Assembly: GCA_050178915.1 (NCBI GenBank)
Contig: JBFXFO010000008.1
Coordinates: 1 to 46,872 of the forward strand
Direction: 5' to 3'
DNA from: JBFXAF01 sp050178915
GTDB taxonomy: Bacteria > Pseudomonadota > Alphaproteobacteria > Rhizobiales > Rhizobiaceae
Length of the DNA stretch: 46,872 bases
Both the position numbers and the translations under genes were made by a program. Below, piece after piece: positions 45,962-46,872 of the stretch. Below the pieces are notes generated by a model. The model saw only the letters and a program-made list of their open reading frames with translations, did not search any database and had not been told where the DNA came from. Position 1 is the first letter of the stretch; every line of letters starts with the position of its first letter.

Positions 45962-46671
45962 CGGCGGATCAATCCGACCAGCTTGCCCTGAACCTTGACG
46001 CGGTCGGGCCCGAAGATCCGCGTCTCGTACGCCGGATTGGCGGCTTCGAGCGCGATGGACGCGCCTTTGCGGCGGAAGCGCTTCAGCGTCGCTTCCTCGT
46101 CATCGACGAGCGCGACGACGATTTCGCCGGGATTGGCGTTGCTGGCGTTGCGGATGATCACCGTGTCGCCGTCGAAAATGCCGGCTTCGATCATCGAATC
46201 GCCCTTCACCTCGAGCGCGTAATGTTCGCCGCCCGAGATCATTTCCGGCGGCACCGCAATGGAATGCGTCTTGTGCTGGATCGCCTCGATCGGCACACCG
46301 GCGGCGATGCGGCCCATCACCGGGATCGACACGGATGAGCTGGAATCGTCGTCATTGCTGGCCTTGCGCGGCACAGGCGATAGGGCTGCAGGCTTGCGCG
46401 CCAGACCGCCTTCGATGACGCCAGGCGAGAAACGGCGCTGCAGTCCGGGTGCAATGGAGTCCGGCAGGCGCAGAACTTCGAGCGCCCGCGCGCGGTTAGG
46501 CAGGCGGCGGATGAAGCCGCGTTCCTCAAGCGCCGTGATCAGCCGGTGGATGCCCGACTTGGAGGCCAGATCGAGCGCCTCCTTCATCTCGTCAAAGGAG
46601 GGCGGGATGCCGGCCTCCTTCAGCCGTTCGTGGATGAACATGAGGAGTTCATGTTGCTTGCGCGTGAGCAT
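45955..46671 (-). CDS. lexA: SOS repressor LexA
   Basis: Repressor of the DNA damage response, inactivated by RecA-stimulated self-cleavage; 238 residues. The winged helix covers residues 1-65 (FIHERLKEAGIPPSFDEMKE). The cleavage bond is A124-G125 (GRIAAGVPIEA), and the catalytic pair is S159 (KGDSMIEAG) and K197 (EATLKRFRRKG). A canonical alphaproteobacterial SOS box lies in its promoter, so it is autoregulated. The linker of about 45 residues (70-115) is longer than in E. coli LexA, usual for rhizobia. Confidence 0.96.
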   Translation of the reverse strand: MLTRKQHELLMFIHERLKEAGIPPSFDEMKEALDLASKSGIHRLITALEERGFIRRLPNRARALEVLRLPDSIAPGLQRRFSPGVIEGGLARKPAALSPVPRKASNDDDSSSSVSIPVMGRIAAGVPIEAIQHKTHSIAVPPEMISGGEHYALEVKGDSMIEAGIFDGDTVIIRNASNANPGEIVVALVDDEEATLKRFRRKGASIALEAANPAYETRIFGPDRVKVQGKLVGLIRRY

Positions 46672-46695
46672 CGGCTGGTCCCTGCGGAATCAGTC

Positions 46696-46736
46696 AAACA
46701 AAACCAGAACAATCACTATATGTTCCAGTCTTGTTC
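46696..46736 (-). promoter_or_regulatory. lexA promoter with LexA (SOS) boxes
   Basis: GTTC-N7-GTTC at 46722-46736 (plus strand) is an exact match to the alphaproteobacterial SOS box. A second near-match on the minus strand, GTTC-N7-GTTT, spans 46696-46710. TATAGT on the minus strand at about 46714-46719 is a likely -10 and lies between the two boxes. Confidence 0.85.
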
Positions 46737-46740
46737 CGCA

Positions 46741-46872
46741 ACCGTTTAAATTTTAGTGAAAGCGAGAACACATTGGTAACAAAACGGTCGTTGCGCGCCG
46801 ATGCGGCGGCTGAGCGAGTTCCGCCCGTGCCTCATCGCGACACCCGAGGCTGTCATCTTCGCTTGATTCCGC
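46741..46872. other. Right-edge stretch with no supported gene
   Basis: After the AT-rich TTTAAATTTTA (46744-46754), which may be an upstream element for the lexA promoter, I find no open frame with a ribosome-binding site or recognisable product up to the window end. Confidence 0.4.

Noticed and set aside
46800..46868. 22-codon plus-strand frame at the right edge
   Set aside because: No ribosome-binding site and no recognisable sequence.
46772..46872. Minus-strand frame entering from the right edge, considered as the end of a moeA-like gene
   Set aside because: None of the three frames shows recognisable MoeA or other family residues in the roughly 35 codons available.

Overview
The window is a dense, high-GC stretch of chromosome from an alphaproteobacterium, most likely a member of the Hyphomicrobiales (Rhizobiales) close to Mesorhizobium/Aminobacter/Nitratireductor. 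The evidence is the gene order pyrH-frr-uppS-cdsA-rseP-bamA-lpxD-fabZ-lpxA-lpxI-lpxB followed by gltA, gltX, comEC and lexA, the rhizobial glycerol ABC-transporter operon (glpD-S-T-P-Q-U-V-K), an alphaproteobacterial LexA box (GTTC-N7-GTTC), and LpxI in place of LpxH. The family assignment is inference from synteny and protein style. No tRNA, rRNA, CRISPR array, insertion sequence or prophage was seen; this is core and stable accessory chromosome.

Layout. 1-3738: glycolate oxidase glcDEF (glcD lacks its 5' end). 3759-5087: a BASS-family transporter and a TfoX N-domain protein on the minus strand. 5139-7093: trmJ, murI and a small DUF3008 protein. 7122-7999: rpsD with its own promoter, a structured leader and a terminator. 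8052-9721: ttcA, a convergent secreted DUF4864 protein and a stand-alone Lrp/AsnC ligand-binding domain. 9885-13819: a four-gene cluster of circularly permuted ATP-grasp, alpha-E, transglutaminase-like protease and Anbu (proteasome-like peptidase). This is the least understood system in the window. 13863-15275: a PLP-dependent decarboxylase. 15341-25554: a complete glycerol regulon with GlpR, GlpD, a six-component ABC importer and GlpK. 25655-28735: a small membrane protein, rpsB-tsf and a LysE exporter. 28803-40241: translation, envelope and lipid A genes. 40284-40567: an apparently autonomous short transcription unit encoding a 28-residue membrane peptide. 40584-43517: gltA and gltX (minus). 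43613-46671: comEC and lexA, convergent.

How the genes work together. Glycerol enters through GlpV/GlpP/GlpQ, powered by GlpS/GlpT, is phosphorylated by GlpK and oxidised by GlpD. GlpR probably represses its own gene and the glpD operon through TTTCGTTT-type sites seen at both promoters. The pyrH-to-lpxB block couples nucleotide supply, ribosome recycling, isoprenoid carrier, phospholipid, outer-membrane protein assembly and lipid A synthesis. The dxr gene often found between cdsA and rseP in relatives is absent here.

Points most worth a second look: the Anbu cluster; the complementary degeneration of the GlpS and GlpT ATPase motifs; the 28-residue peptide gene; leaders of rpsD and rpsB that can pair with their own Shine-Dalgarno regions; and a 14-bp palindrome filling the spacer of the likely pyrH promoter. 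All promoter and RNA-structure calls were made by eye and were not computed.
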